Part shown: positions 49,691-59,036 of the stretch, piece after piece
How positions within the stretch are numbered: the stretch's first letter is position 1
How the letters are laid out: the number at the start of each line of letters is the position of its first letter
Source: Antrihabitans stalactiti
GTDB taxonomy: Bacteria > Actinomycetota > Actinomycetes > Mycobacteriales > Mycobacteriaceae
DNA: 64,000 nt
Reading direction: 5' to 3'
NCBI RefSeq assembly: GCF_012932915.1
Contig: NZ_VCQU01000003.1
Span: 434,001 to 498,000 of the forward strand
Notes under the pieces: model-generated
What the model saw: only the letters and a program-made list of their open reading frames with translations
What the model was told of the DNA's origin: nothing
The model's database searches: none
Translations under genes and position numbers: made by a program

Positions 49691-50779
49691 GTGTTGCGCA
49701 TATTCGGCGCGTCCATCGTCGTCACCGTCATATCGCTGATAGTCGCGTTCCTGTACGGCGGACCCGAGGCGCTGGCGCTCTGCGCAATCCTCGGCATCCT
49801 CGAGGTCTCGCTCTCCTTCGACAACGCGGTCATCAATGCGACCGTCCTGCAACGGATGAGCGAGTTCTGGCAGAGAATCTTCCTTACTGTCGGCATCCTC
49901 ATCGCCGTCTTCGGTATGCGGCTCGTCTTCCCGCTCGCAATCGTCTGGGTCACCGCTGGTCTGGACCCGTTCAGGGCCTTCGACCTGGCGCTGAACCCGC
50001 CGGCCAACGATGCTGCGAACTTCCCGAACGGCGATCCGAGTTACGAGACCCTGTTGACCGACGCGCATCCGCAGATCGCGGCGTTCGGTGGAGCGTTCCT
50101 GTTGATGCTGTTCCTCAACTTCATCTTCGAAGAGCGTGACATCACCTGGTTGTCGTGGCTGGAGAAGCCGCTCGCCAAGGTCGGCAAGCTGGACATGATC
50201 CCGGTTGTCGTCACCGGTATTGCACTGATCCTGGCTGCCGAATTGCTCGCCGCCGACGACAAGGTCGCGACCGTTATGGTCAGCGGCATTCTCGGCATGG
50301 TCGTCTACATCACGGTCGACGGACTCGGCTCGATGTTCCACCCCGAAGACCACCAAGGTCCGTCGGGTGCGGCGCTCGCGACCGGCAAGGCAGGGTTCTT
50401 CCTGTTCCTGTACCTCGAAGTGCTCGATGCATCGTTCTCGTTCGATGGCGTCATCGGCGCATTCGCGATCACCGCAGATCCGATCCTCATCGCCCTGGGC
50501 CTCGGCTTCATCGGCGCGATGTTCGTCCGGTCGATCACCGTGTACCTCGTTCGCAAGGGCACGCTGTCGGAGTACGTCTACCTGGAGCACGGTGCACATT
50601 GGGCGATCGGCGCGCTGGCCGTCATCCTGATCATCACCGTCGGAAATATCCACATCCCGGAGGTAGTCACCGGTCTGGTCGGTGTGTTCCTGATCGGCGC
50701 AGCATTCATCACCAGCGTCATCCGCAACCGACGCGAAGATGCCCGCGAGGTTGAGTTGGAGAAGTCGTCGGCTAGCTAG
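49691..50779 (+). CDS. DUF475 membrane protein, TerC-related
   Basis: The 362-residue protein starts at a GTG after an AGAAAGG site and has nine or so membrane helices. LEVSLSFDNAVINATVLQRM near residue 40 and LEVLDASFSFDGVIGAFAI near residue 240 are the paired acidic motifs of the TerC/DUF475 group, which are probably metal-ion exporters and are found next to TerD. It stands 100 bases after terD, is likely cotranscribed, and is followed by a strong terminator. It fills the TerC place in this locus. Confidence 0.9.
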   Translation: MLRIFGASIVVTVISLIVAFLYGGPEALALCAILGILEVSLSFDNAVINATVLQRMSEFWQRIFLTVGILIAVFGMRLVFPLAIVWVTAGLDPFRAFDLALNPPANDAANFPNGDPSYETLLTDAHPQIAAFGGAFLLMLFLNFIFEERDITWLSWLEKPLAKVGKLDMIPVVVTGIALILAAELLAADDKVATVMVSGILGMVVYITVDGLGSMFHPEDHQGPSGAALATGKAGFFLFLYLEVLDASFSFDGVIGAFAITADPILIALGLGFIGAMFVRSITVYLVRKGTLSEYVYLEHGAHWAIGALAVILIITVGNIHIPEVVTGLVGVFLIGAAFITSVIRNRREDAREVELEKSSAS

Positions 50780-50793
50780 CTCGAACGGTTCGA

Positions 50794-50827
50794 AACAGCC
50801 GCACCCATCTCGATGGGTGCGGCTGTT
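50794..50827. terminator. Terminator hairpin after the terD-DUF475 operon
   Basis: AACAGCCGCACCCAT (50794-50808) pairs perfectly with ATGGGTGCGGCTGTT (50813-50827) around a four-base loop. It lies 14 bases after the DUF475 stop and ends just before the stop of the convergent glycosyltransferase gene, so it can serve both directions. Confidence 0.8.
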
Positions 50828-50828
50828 G

Positions 50829-52394
50829 CTATCTGGCGGTCGCCATGTCGAGGTCGACGCGGGGCCGGAGCCACGCGGGTAGCCAGGTCGGCGGGTTGTC
50901 GGGAGCCTGGTCGAGATCGCCGCCGGCGGGGTCGTCGATGAATCCGTACCGCACGAGGTCTTCCTGTGGGCGGTAGATCTGGCGGATCACCAAGGCGCAG
51001 AGGGCAATAACAGCGAGGTCGCGAATGACGACGGTGCCGGTGAACCACTGCTCGGGCAGCCCTTTGTTGCTTTCGCCGAGGTAGTAATACATCCGCGGCG
51101 CCCATAACACGGCGTCGATGCCCATCCAGGCCAACAGAATTCGGCGATGGGGGAGAGCCAGCACGGCGAGCGGCACCAACCACAGCGAATACTGCGGGCT
51201 CCACACCTTGTTGGTCAGCAGGAAGCCGGCGACGACGAGTAGACAGAGTTGCGCGACGCGAGGTCGGCGCGGAGCGGTCAGTGCGATCCAGACGACGACC
51301 GCGCACACCGCTACGAACGCCACGAGCGAGACCAGGTTGAGTAGGACAGGCTTTTCGCCGTCAGCCAACTGACCGTCGAAGCCGGCCCAGCCGGTGAACG
51401 AGGTGACCACGTTGTAGAGGGAATCGGGATCGGCGTGGCGGTCGGTGTTGAATCGGAAGAACTCGGACCAGCCTGTCGGAAACAGTGCAGCGATCGGCAG
51501 ATTCACGAGCACCCATGCGCCGATCGCTGCCCCGAATGCCGGTAGCCAGGACCGTATCTTGCCCGCGCGTAAGCACAGCACGAGTAGCGGTCCGAGCAGA
51601 AGTAATGGATACAGCTTCGTGGCTCCGCCGATGCCCAGCAAGACGCCTGCGAGTACCGGTTGCCGTCGTGCCCAGGCCAACATTCCCCCGGCGGCGAACG
51701 CCGTGGCCAGGGGATCGAAATTGGTGAAGGCGTGGACGATGACAAGCGGCGAACACGCAACCAACGCTGCATCCCACACCCGTCGACCTGCCAAAAGCGC
51801 AGTCGCCCACACGGTTACGAGCCAGGCCATTGCGAGGCCGAAGGCCACGATGTTGAAGTAGATCGCAACTTCGATCGCACCGGGCAACCATGATGCGGAT
51901 CGCCACGCCTTCGTGAGCCCCATCGACGCGTACTGGTAGAGCCCGGAAACGACGGGGTACTCCATGTACCGCACCTGGGGCTGACCGCCGGGCCCGTCTT
52001 CGGTCCATGACTTCTTGTACGGAAATGCGCCCTCGATCAAGCGCTCGGCGCCATAGAGCGGCACCGTGTCGGAATAGCACAACGCCGTGTACTGCCGGTT
52101 TCCACTCCAGTCGAGGCCGAGTTCACCGTGCGGACCGTTCGGCGCCTGCTGAATACACCCTGCTTTGGTGAACCAGCCGAGGCTGAGGAACACGACGGCA
52201 AGCAGCATCAACACCCGCATCGGCGTGAAGAACCGGGTACGGCCGACGAGCGCGTGCGCACCCACCGGACCGCCGACGACCTTGGACAGCTCGCTTGTCA
52301 GTGGGTCGGTGCGGCCGGGAAGATCACGCCACTCGGCCGACCGCAGGTCACCGGCGATCGGTGCAGGACCGATCCACGTCCGTTCGTCTGTCAC
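50829..52394 (-). CDS. GT87-like membrane glycosyltransferase next to ponA (Rv0051-like)
   Basis: The 521-residue protein has an N-terminal cytoplasmic stretch of about 60 residues, then ten or more hydrophobic segments. YMEYPVVSGLYQY, HAFTNFDPLATAFAAGGMLA and GVLLGIGGATKLYPLLLLGP match the DUF2029/GT87 group and its location downstream of ponA matches Rv0051 of M. tuberculosis. It likely uses a polyprenyl-phosphate sugar in cell-envelope assembly. It starts nine bases after the penicillin-binding protein stop, so the two are cotranscribed. A paralogue lies at 29175-30533. Confidence 0.85.
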   Translation of the reverse strand: MTDERTWIGPAPIAGDLRSAEWRDLPGRTDPLTSELSKVVGGPVGAHALVGRTRFFTPMRVLMLLAVVFLSLGWFTKAGCIQQAPNGPHGELGLDWSGNRQYTALCYSDTVPLYGAERLIEGAFPYKKSWTEDGPGGQPQVRYMEYPVVSGLYQYASMGLTKAWRSASWLPGAIEVAIYFNIVAFGLAMAWLVTVWATALLAGRRVWDAALVACSPLVIVHAFTNFDPLATAFAAGGMLAWARRQPVLAGVLLGIGGATKLYPLLLLGPLLVLCLRAGKIRSWLPAFGAAIGAWVLVNLPIAALFPTGWSEFFRFNTDRHADPDSLYNVVTSFTGWAGFDGQLADGEKPVLLNLVSLVAFVAVCAVVVWIALTAPRRPRVAQLCLLVVAGFLLTNKVWSPQYSLWLVPLAVLALPHRRILLAWMGIDAVLWAPRMYYYLGESNKGLPEQWFTGTVVIRDLAVIALCALVIRQIYRPQEDLVRYGFIDDPAGGDLDQAPDNPPTWLPAWLRPRVDLDMATAR

Positions 52395-52403
52395 CGGTCG
52401 AGG

Positions 52404-55022
52404 CTACCGTTGCGGCTGCAACTGCCCGCCGTTGTAGTTGTACTGCGGCACGTTGTTCGGGGCCACGTTGTTGGGTGCCACGTAGTTCGGTGCAACTCGG
52501 TTGGGCGCCACGTTGTTCGGTACGACGGGTTGACCAGGCAGCGGCCCAGGTTGTGTCGTCGTCGCAGCTGGTGGCTGTGTCGTCGGCTGTGGTTGCGTCG
52601 TCTGCGGTTGCCCACCGGGGACCGGAATCGTGATGCCCGGGAGGATCTCGATCGACGGTGGCAGGTTCAAGGTCGGCGGTGCCTGCGTCGTCACCGTCGG
52701 CGTGGTCGTCTTCGGCGGAACATACGGCGCGGTGTAGTCGGGAACACCTGCCTGACCGGCGATCTCACCGGGCACGGGGAAGCTCTCGATGTCGGTGCCC
52801 TCCAGCGCGCCGTTCATCGTTTCCTGCCAGATGTCGGACGGCAGGCCGGAGCCGTAGATGGGTCCGCCACCCTTGTTGCGGAGCGGCAGTCCTTGCGGAG
52901 TACCGACCCAGACCGCGGTCGACAGTGACGGCGTGTAGCCGACCATCCACGCGTCCTTGTTCTCGCCGGTGTCGCCGAGCTGGCTGGTGCCTGTCTTGGC
53001 GGCTGACGGCCGTCCGTTGGCGAGCTGGTGGCGGTTCGAGTACGCGGCGATGGGCTTCATCGCCGACGTGACGTTGTCCGCGACAGCGGCGTCTATCCGC
53101 TTCTCACCCGACGGATTGCCGCGGTCGAGCAGGACGTTGCCGTCTGCGGTCACGACCTTCTGGACGAAGTGCGGCGTGTGATAGGTGCCGGACGCGGCAA
53201 GCGTGGCGTACGCAGATGCCATGTCGATCACGCGAGATTGGTACTGACCGAGCACGATTCCGTTGTTGGGACCGGCGCCGTCGGGTTCGGTGAGCGTCTT
53301 GCCGACACCGGGAATCTCCTCCGGAATGCCCGCACGGTGGGCGACGTCGGCGATCTTTGCCGGTCCGTCGGTCAGCGCGATTTCCATCCGGTAGAAGCTG
53401 GTGTTGAGCGATCGCTTCAAGGCCTCGGCGATCGTGCAGGTGCCGCAGGATTCACCTTCGACGTTGCCGATGCTGATGCCGTTGACCGTCAACGGCGAGC
53501 TGTCGTACATCTTCGACAGCGGAATGCCGGCCTCGAGGTTTGCGGCCAGACCGAAGACCTTGAAGGACGAGCCGGTCTGCAGGCCGGAGTTCGCGAAGTC
53601 GAAGCCCTTGCCGTCGGCGCCGCCGTAATACGCGCGGACCGCACCGGTCTTGGGGTCGATCGACACGACAGCAGTGCGAAGATCTTCCGGCTGGTTCTCC
53701 ATGGTCGACGTCGCCGCGTCGACAGCTGCGGTCTGTGCCTTCGGATCGATCGTCGTGGTGATCTGCAGTCCCTCGGTGTTGAGGGCCTGCTCGCTGATGC
53801 CAGCGTCGGTGAGCTCACGCAACACCTGCGCCTTGATCAAGCCCTCTGGACCGTTGTCCTGATTAGGGTTCGGCAAGCTCGCGAGTGGGACCGGCATCGG
53901 GTAGTTGGCGATCTTGCCGTCCACCTTTGCGACCAGCGTGTCTCGTTCGGCCGAAGGGAGCGTGCCGCTCTCGACCATGCCGTCGAGTACGTAGAGCCAG
54001 CGAGCCTGCGCTTCGGCCAGGTTGGTTTCCGGGTCGAGCTGCGACGGCCGCTGAATCGACGACGCCAGGACCGCGCCTTCTGCGACGGTGAGCGCCTCGA
54101 CCGGCTTGTCGAAGTACGCCTTCGACGCTGCCGCAATTCCGTAGGCGCCGCGACCGAAGTAGATGGTGTTGAGGTAGGCAGCGAGGATCTCGTCCTTGCT
54201 CCACTCCCTGGTCATCTTCGATGAGATGACGAGCTCGTGCATCTTTCGCGTGATGGTCCGGTCGTTGCCGACCAGCGCGTTCTTGACATACTGCTGCGTG
54301 ATGGTGGAGCCACCGCCGGCGCTTTCCTTGCCGAGGATGTTGTCGCGGGCAGCGCGGGCGAATCCGGAGATCGAGAAGCCCGGGTTCGAGTAGAAGTCGC
54401 GGTCTTCGGCGGAGATGACGGCATTGCGAACGTGAACGGGTACCTGATCGATGTTCACGTCGGTGCGGTTGCCCTCGGGCGGCACGACCTTGCTGATGAC
54501 TGAGGTGCCGTCGTCGGCGTAGATGGTCGCCACCTGGTTGGTCTTGATGTCGCGAGGTACGTCGACGATCACGTAGGCGACGAGGAACGCGACCATCGGC
54601 AGCACGAGGAACAGGGCGACGAGGGTGTAGAGCACGCGCCGTACGGTCCGCCAGCGGGACTTCTTGTTGCGGGGCGGTTTGCCGCCTCCCGACCCGCCGT
54701 TCTTCGACACTCCTAGCGGACCGCGCGGCGGCGGTGGGGTCGAAGCGGTGCGTGGGCGTTCCGGCGTCTTGCGGACCACGGGAGCAGGCTCCTGGCGCGG
54801 ACCGTCGGAGATTGCGCCGAACTGAACCGTCGCAGCTTCCGAATCAGGTCGCTGGGGCGGCAAGGGCGGGATTCTTTCGCTCGCGTGACGCGCCGGACCG
54901 GCTGTGCGCGGGAGCGGCATGTTCGGCGGCGGAGTCACGTTGCGCCCAGAGCCCCGAGGCGGTCCGGACGGTCGGCGGGGTTGCCCGCTGTTTTCCGGCA
55001 GGTCGTCGTGGGGAAAAGTCAC
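52404..55022 (-). CDS. Class A penicillin-binding protein, PonA1-like
   Basis: The 872-residue protein has a Pro-rich cytoplasmic tail (1-120), a membrane anchor near 128-152, a GT51 transglycosylase domain (ISAEDRDFYSNPGF, GGSTITQQYVKN, about 180-350) and a transpeptidase domain with SxxK in TGSSFKVFG, SLN in SLNTSFYR and KTG in AAKTGTSQ. It makes and cross-links peptidoglycan at the outer membrane face. The C-terminus is a low-complexity Pro/Thr/Gln tail with VAPN repeats. Upstream DUF5318 and downstream GT87 match Rv0049 and Rv0051, supporting orthology to ponA1. A shorter paralogue lies at 60098-62290. Confidence 0.94.
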   Translation of the reverse strand: MTFPHDDLPENSGQPRRPSGPPRGSGRNVTPPPNMPLPRTAGPARHASERIPPLPPQRPDSEAATVQFGAISDGPRQEPAPVVRKTPERPRTASTPPPPRGPLGVSKNGGSGGGKPPRNKKSRWRTVRRVLYTLVALFLVLPMVAFLVAYVIVDVPRDIKTNQVATIYADDGTSVISKVVPPEGNRTDVNIDQVPVHVRNAVISAEDRDFYSNPGFSISGFARAARDNILGKESAGGGSTITQQYVKNALVGNDRTITRKMHELVISSKMTREWSKDEILAAYLNTIYFGRGAYGIAAASKAYFDKPVEALTVAEGAVLASSIQRPSQLDPETNLAEAQARWLYVLDGMVESGTLPSAERDTLVAKVDGKIANYPMPVPLASLPNPNQDNGPEGLIKAQVLRELTDAGISEQALNTEGLQITTTIDPKAQTAAVDAATSTMENQPEDLRTAVVSIDPKTGAVRAYYGGADGKGFDFANSGLQTGSSFKVFGLAANLEAGIPLSKMYDSSPLTVNGISIGNVEGESCGTCTIAEALKRSLNTSFYRMEIALTDGPAKIADVAHRAGIPEEIPGVGKTLTEPDGAGPNNGIVLGQYQSRVIDMASAYATLAASGTYHTPHFVQKVVTADGNVLLDRGNPSGEKRIDAAVADNVTSAMKPIAAYSNRHQLANGRPSAAKTGTSQLGDTGENKDAWMVGYTPSLSTAVWVGTPQGLPLRNKGGGPIYGSGLPSDIWQETMNGALEGTDIESFPVPGEIAGQAGVPDYTAPYVPPKTTTPTVTTQAPPTLNLPPSIEILPGITIPVPGGQPQTTQPQPTTQPPAATTTQPGPLPGQPVVPNNVAPNRVAPNYVAPNNVAPNNVPQYNYNGGQLQPQR
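52452..52526 (-). repeat. Five 15-base units encoding V(A/V)PN(N/R/Y) pentapeptides in the PBP tail
   Basis: The end of the penicillin-binding protein reads VVPNN, VAPNR, VAPNY, VAPNN, VAPNN, each from 15 bases with nearly the same codons. The array is in frame, so it changes only tail length. It looks like recent slippage expansion and the copy number probably varies among strains. Confidence 0.85.
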
Positions 55023-55098
55023 TGAGCAAACTCCCGTGGTCGTGAACGGTCTTCGGCCCGGTTCAGGACAAAGTCCTGGAACCGCCGATGTATGTGGG

Positions 55099-55527
55099 CT
55101 ATTCGATCGCGGTGCGCCGGCTCGCTTCGTGGGCTTGCGACGAGCGGCGTGTGCGCTTTGGCGCGGGGGCGACCCCGAGGACGTACGACTGAACCAAATG
55201 GTTCCAGCTGCATGTCCTGCACACTTCGACGACGTGCACGGAGAATTCTTCGTGCGTAGCCGCGAGTCGGACCAATTCTTCGGACGTTCGAGCCGATCCG
55301 GAGACCGGTCCGAGCCTGTCGCCGAACACCCAGGATACGAGAGTCAGCTGTTCTTTTCGGCAAATGGGACACACGACACTGCTGGCCCGGCCGTGGAACT
55401 TGGCGGCACGAAGCAGGTACGGACCCGCGTCACACACCTCGGATACACCCGTTCGTCCGGCGTATACCTCGGCCAGCAGGGACCGACGCTGAAGCGCGTA
55501 GTCCACGACCTGCCGCTGTATTCGCAC
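55099..55527 (-). CDS. DUF5318 protein (Rv0049-like)
   Basis: The 142-residue protein, read from the GTG that gives VRIQRQVVDYALQRRSLLAE, matches the actinobacterial DUF5318 family. It has two CxxC-type pairs: VVCPICRKEQLTLVSWVFGD and VVEVCRTCSWNHLVQSYVLG, which form a likely zinc site. Family function is unknown. The gene is directly upstream of ponA as in mycobacteria. The in-frame extension upstream to 55857 is antisense to the DUF1707 gene and is not coding. Confidence 0.85.
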   Translation of the reverse strand: MRIQRQVVDYALQRRSLLAEVYAGRTGVSEVCDAGPYLLRAAKFHGRASSVVCPICRKEQLTLVSWVFGDRLGPVSGSARTSEELVRLAATHEEFSVHVVEVCRTCSWNHLVQSYVLGVAPAPKRTRRSSQAHEASRRTAIE

Positions 55528-55617
55528 GAGAACCAGAGTACGTCCGTTGCCTTTCGGTGGGGGCCGTTGGGCCTTCTGCCGTGTCGGTTCCCAGGGCGTG
55601 TCCGGAAAAACTAAGCT

Positions 55618-56409
55618 GTGCGCGTGCCGCCCTCGCTCTCCCCGAAGAAGCGCGCGAACGACAACGATCGCGCAGATACCGCCAGGCGCCTGGACGAGGC
55701 GTATGCCGACGGTCAGCTTTCTCCGGGCGAACACGAAGAGCGGCTGACCACCGCGTTGCACGCCACCACCTTGGGCCAGCTGGCGGCACTCACCGTGGAC
55801 CTGCAGTCCGGGACCGTGCTGCCGTCGATGACGAAGCCACGTGCCCGCAAACAGCACAACATCGTTCGTTTTCTGGTTCCAGCCATCGTGACGTTGCTGG
55901 TCATGGGTCTACTCATCTGGGCTGCCGGCGGCAGAAACGAATCCGACGACGAGGTGAATACCGCTGGTGAGCAATACAGCTATCTGACCCCGCGCGGACT
56001 GGCCGAGGTGATCGCGGCGATTCGCGCCAAGTTCGGCAACGCAACGGTCGACGATCTGACCGTTTACCCCGGGTACGCGGTGGTTTTCCGTGCAGCTGAA
56101 GATGCTCCGCTGCAGCAACTGAGCTACTACTACAACGGCGAGTTCCGCGAGCCGACCGACTCGGGCACGCGCAAGGACCTTCCGATGGTCGATCTGAAGA
56201 CGGTGGACATCATGAAGGTCGCGTCCGTTATCGCTGGTGCCGGCACCAGCCTGAACCTGAGCCGAGTCGACCAGAGCTACCTCGTCATCAGGGCGGGCGA
56301 GGAGGAACCTGAAGTGCTGGTCTTTGCGAGCAACGACAAAAAGGAGAGCGGCCACCTCGCGCTCGACATCCACGGCTCGTTCCTGGCCGTGTACCCATCC
56401 GGACAATAG
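55618..56409 (+). CDS. DUF1707-domain membrane protein, copy 1
   Basis: The protein has about 263 residues and starts at a GTG (55618, or 55624). The N-terminal DUF1707/SHOCT-like domain reads DTARRLDEAYADGQLSPGEH, then EERLTTALHATTLGQLAALT. One membrane helix follows (about residues 83-102, IVRFLVPAIVTLLVMGLLIW). The remaining 160 residues form an outside domain of unknown fold with strands. It is divergent from DUF5318 and ten bases before a second gene of the same design. Function unknown. Confidence 0.82.
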   Translation: MRVPPSLSPKKRANDNDRADTARRLDEAYADGQLSPGEHEERLTTALHATTLGQLAALTVDLQSGTVLPSMTKPRARKQHNIVRFLVPAIVTLLVMGLLIWAAGGRNESDDEVNTAGEQYSYLTPRGLAEVIAAIRAKFGNATVDDLTVYPGYAVVFRAAEDAPLQQLSYYYNGEFREPTDSGTRKDLPMVDLKTVDIMKVASVIAGAGTSLNLSRVDQSYLVIRAGEEEPEVLVFASNDKKESGHLALDIHGSFLAVYPSGQ

Positions 56410-56418
56410 GAGCGGACC

Positions 56419-57252
56419 GTGGCATACAGAGCTGAGCCGCAAGTCCGGGCGCGCGACCTCGATCGGTCGACGACGATTGCCGTATTGGACAACGCTCGCG
56501 CAGACGGTCAGCTCGATTACGGCGAGCACCAGTCGCGCGTCGAACGTGCGAGGAACGCGGTCACATTGACGCAGCTGGATGCGTTGGTAACCGATCTGCA
56601 AACAGCGCCAGGCTCAATGGCGCCGCCCGTTGCGGCGCCGCGTGCATCGCAATTCCCGTGGTTTCTCGTCGTGCTGATCGCCGTCGGCATCGCCCTCGCT
56701 GCGTGGTTGGTGCTCTCCGGGAAGCCACCGAAGGCGGATGTCACCGACACCGCGACCACGTCGACCGCGCCGACGACGCTGCTCCCCACCGAGGCCGTAC
56801 CCATCGTCGCGCCGAAGGTGAACCTGACAACAGCAGACGGTCTGCGGACCTTCACCGAGCTGTACCGGGCGAAGTTCGGCGACACCTTGGGCGATCAATG
56901 GCTGTTCTACCCCGATGGGCCGTATGCGATCGTCACTCGCGCTGAGCAGGCGAACCGGGACCGCGACTACACCTTCCGCGGTGGCTTCGAGCCAGGCTCA
57001 CTCGACTCCAGAGACCCGAATACCCAGGTCATCGACTTCGGCGCGGTCAACGTCGACGCGATGGCAGGCCTGATGGCGAGTGCTCCGCAGCTGCTCGGCG
57101 TGCCCGACGCGAAGGTGGGTCACGTGGCGGTCCGCACAGAACGTGGCGGTCCCGCGATCTACGTCTTTGCCGACAACGAGGTGCACGAAGGCGGCTATAT
57201 CAAGGCCGCGCTGGCCGGTGACATCATTTCGCTGCAGAAGAGCGGTCGGTAG
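56419..57252 (+). CDS. DUF1707-domain membrane protein, copy 2
   Basis: The 277-residue protein, read from a GTG, has the same layout as copy 1: DUF1707 domain (TIAVLDNARADGQLDYGEHQ, then SRVERARNAVTLTQLDALV), one membrane helix (about 75-97) and a 170-residue outer domain that aligns with that of copy 1 (RTFTELYRAKFGDTLGDQW against AEVIAAIRAKFGNATVDDL). The two are tandem duplicates, cotranscribed, and may form a pair. Function unknown. Confidence 0.82.
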   Translation: MAYRAEPQVRARDLDRSTTIAVLDNARADGQLDYGEHQSRVERARNAVTLTQLDALVTDLQTAPGSMAPPVAAPRASQFPWFLVVLIAVGIALAAWLVLSGKPPKADVTDTATTSTAPTTLLPTEAVPIVAPKVNLTTADGLRTFTELYRAKFGDTLGDQWLFYPDGPYAIVTRAEQANRDRDYTFRGGFEPGSLDSRDPNTQVIDFGAVNVDAMAGLMASAPQLLGVPDAKVGHVAVRTERGGPAIYVFADNEVHEGGYIKAALAGDIISLQKSGR

Positions 57253-57325
57253 TAAGCCCAACTTCGCTCGACCAGCCAGTCTCGGCACACTATGTCCGTC
57301 GACTGTGTTGAGCAGCACTATGTGA

Positions 57326-57348
57326 AACTATATCGGTGCGATATAGTT
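57326..57348. promoter_or_regulatory. Perfect inverted repeat, PadR operator
   Basis: AACTATATCG (57326-57335) and CGATATAGTT (57339-57348) form a 10-bp perfect inverted repeat with a GTG spacer, 21 bases before the padR start at 57369. The AT-rich sequence differs strongly from its surroundings and could also hold the -10 region (TATATC), so binding would block transcription of padR-ino1. Confidence 0.75.
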
Positions 57349-57368
57349 AGCCATCGCATCAAGTAGTT

Positions 57369-57959
57369 ATGGTTGTCGACTCGAAAGGGGTGTGGTCCGT
57401 GCTTGAACTGGCAATTCTCGGGCTACTCCTGGAGTCGCCAATGCACGGTTATGAATTGCGGAAACGATTGACCGGTCTCCTCGGGGCCTTCCGCGCTTTC
57501 TCTTATGGGTCGCTCTATCCGACGCTGCGCCGTATGCAGGCCGACGGATTGATCGCCGATGAGGAAGGCGTTGTGGGTCCGATCAAACGCCGTGCGCGGC
57601 GTGTGTACGAGTTGACTCCGCTCGGCAGGAAACGCTTTGCCGAGCTTGTTGCCGACACCGGTCCGCAGAACTACACCGACGATGGCTTCGGCGTTCACCT
57701 CGCCTTCTTCAGCCGCACGCCCGCCGAGGCGCGCATGCGGATTCTCGAAGGCAGGCGACGTCAGGTCGAGGAGCGCCGCGAAGGGCTCCGTGAGGCCGTC
57801 GGGCGCGCCAGTGGCTCGCTCGATCGCTACACCAAGCAGCTCCACCAGCTCGGCCTCGAATCCAGCGAGCGCGAAGTGCGTTGGCTCAACGAACTGATTG
57901 CCGCCGAGCAATCAACGACATCAGCATTACCTAAAGAAGGAGAGCCCGACCATGGGTGA
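57369..57959 (+). CDS. PadR-family transcriptional regulator
   Basis: The 196-residue protein has the PadR winged-helix domain ([20 protein letters not shown] to GRKRFAELV, residues 10-95) and a C-terminal helical dimerisation domain (about 105-190). It begins 21 bases after a perfect inverted repeat, presumably its own operator, and its end overlaps the start of ino1 by eight bases. The order padR-ino1 matches Rv0047c-Rv0046c of M. tuberculosis, so control of inositol synthesis is likely; the signal is unknown. Confidence 0.9.
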   Translation: MVVDSKGVWSVLELAILGLLLESPMHGYELRKRLTGLLGAFRAFSYGSLYPTLRRMQADGLIADEEGVVGPIKRRARRVYELTPLGRKRFAELVADTGPQNYTDDGFGVHLAFFSRTPAEARMRILEGRRRQVEERREGLREAVGRASGSLDRYTKQLHQLGLESSEREVRWLNELIAAEQSTTSALPKEGEPDHG

Positions 57960-59034
57960 GAACAGCAGCACGGTGCGCGTAGCCATTGTGGGCGTGGGTA
58001 ACTGCGCTTCCTCCCTGGTGCAGGGCGTGCAGTACTACAAGGACGCCGACGAGACCGCCACGGTCCCCGGTCTGATGCACGTGAAGTTCGGTCAGTACCA
58101 CGTTCGCGACGTCAAGTTCGTTGCGGCCTTCGATGTGGACGCGAAGAAGGTCGGCTTCGACCTCTCCGAGGCGATCTTCGCGAGCGAGAACAACACGATC
58201 AAGATCTCCGACGTGCCGCCGGCCAACGTCGTCGTCCAGCGTGGCCCGACGCTCGACGGCATCGGCAAGTACTACGCCGAGACCATCGAGCTGTCCGACG
58301 CCGAGCCGGTCGACATGGTCAAGGCGCTCAAGGATGCCAAGGTCGACGTGCTCGTCTCCTACCTGCCCGTCGGTTCGGAGCAGGCTGACAAGTTCTACGC
58401 ACAGGCGTGCATCGACGCCGGCGTCGCGTTCGTCAACGCGCTCCCCGTCTTCATCGCTTCGGACCCGGTCTGGGCCCAGAAGTTCAAGGACGCGGGCGTC
58501 CCGATCGTCGGCGACGACATCAAGAGCCAGGTCGGCGCCACCATCACCCACCGCGTGATGGCGAAGCTGTTCGAAGACCGCGGCGTGCTCCTCGAGCGCA
58601 CCATGCAGCTCAACGTCGGCGGAAACATGGACTTCAAAAACATGCTCGAGCGCGAGCGCTTGGAGTCGAAGAAGATCTCCAAGACTCAGGCCGTCACGTC
58701 GAACCTGACGCGCGAGCTCGGTGCAGGCAACGTCCACATCGGTCCGTCCGATCACGTCGGCTGGCTCGACGACCGCAAGTGGGCCTACGTCCGCCTCGAA
58801 GGCCGTGCCTTCGGTGACGTTCCGTTGAACCTCGAGTACAAGCTCGAAGTGTGGGACTCGCCGAACTCGGCAGGCATCATCATCGACGCGGTCCGTGCGG
58901 CGAAGATCGCGCTCGACCGTGGCGTCGGCGGACCGGTGTACCCGGCCTCGGCGTACCTGATGAAGTCGCCTCCGATCCAGATGGCCGACGACAAGGCACG
59001 CGCCGAGCTCGAAGCCTTCATCATCGACGCATAG
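57952..59034 (+). CDS. ino1: Inositol-3-phosphate synthase (myo-inositol-1-phosphate synthase)
   Basis: The 360-residue protein has the N-terminal NAD-binding motif [20 protein letters not shown] and the catalytic region with [37 protein letters not shown] and [12 protein letters not shown]. It is the actinobacterial-type enzyme that converts glucose 6-phosphate to inositol phosphate for mycothiol, phosphatidylinositol and lipoarabinomannan-type glycolipids. The ATG at 57952 follows an AAGGAG site and overlaps the padR stop, so both are translated together. Confidence 0.96.
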   Translation: MGENSSTVRVAIVGVGNCASSLVQGVQYYKDADETATVPGLMHVKFGQYHVRDVKFVAAFDVDAKKVGFDLSEAIFASENNTIKISDVPPANVVVQRGPTLDGIGKYYAETIELSDAEPVDMVKALKDAKVDVLVSYLPVGSEQADKFYAQACIDAGVAFVNALPVFIASDPVWAQKFKDAGVPIVGDDIKSQVGATITHRVMAKLFEDRGVLLERTMQLNVGGNMDFKNMLERERLESKKISKTQAVTSNLTRELGAGNVHIGPSDHVGWLDDRKWAYVRLEGRAFGDVPLNLEYKLEVWDSPNSAGIIIDAVRAAKIALDRGVGGPVYPASAYLMKSPPIQMADDKARAELEAFIIDA

Positions 59035-59036
59035 CC

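Noticed and set aside
30593-50779. Ter region considered as a prophage or plasmid-derived island
   Set aside because: No integrase, tRNA end, transposase or phage structural gene was seen, and codon use looks like the rest.
53028-54224. 398-codon + strand frame
   Set aside because: Antisense to the PonA1-like gene; no motifs and similar antisense frames occur under the second PBP.
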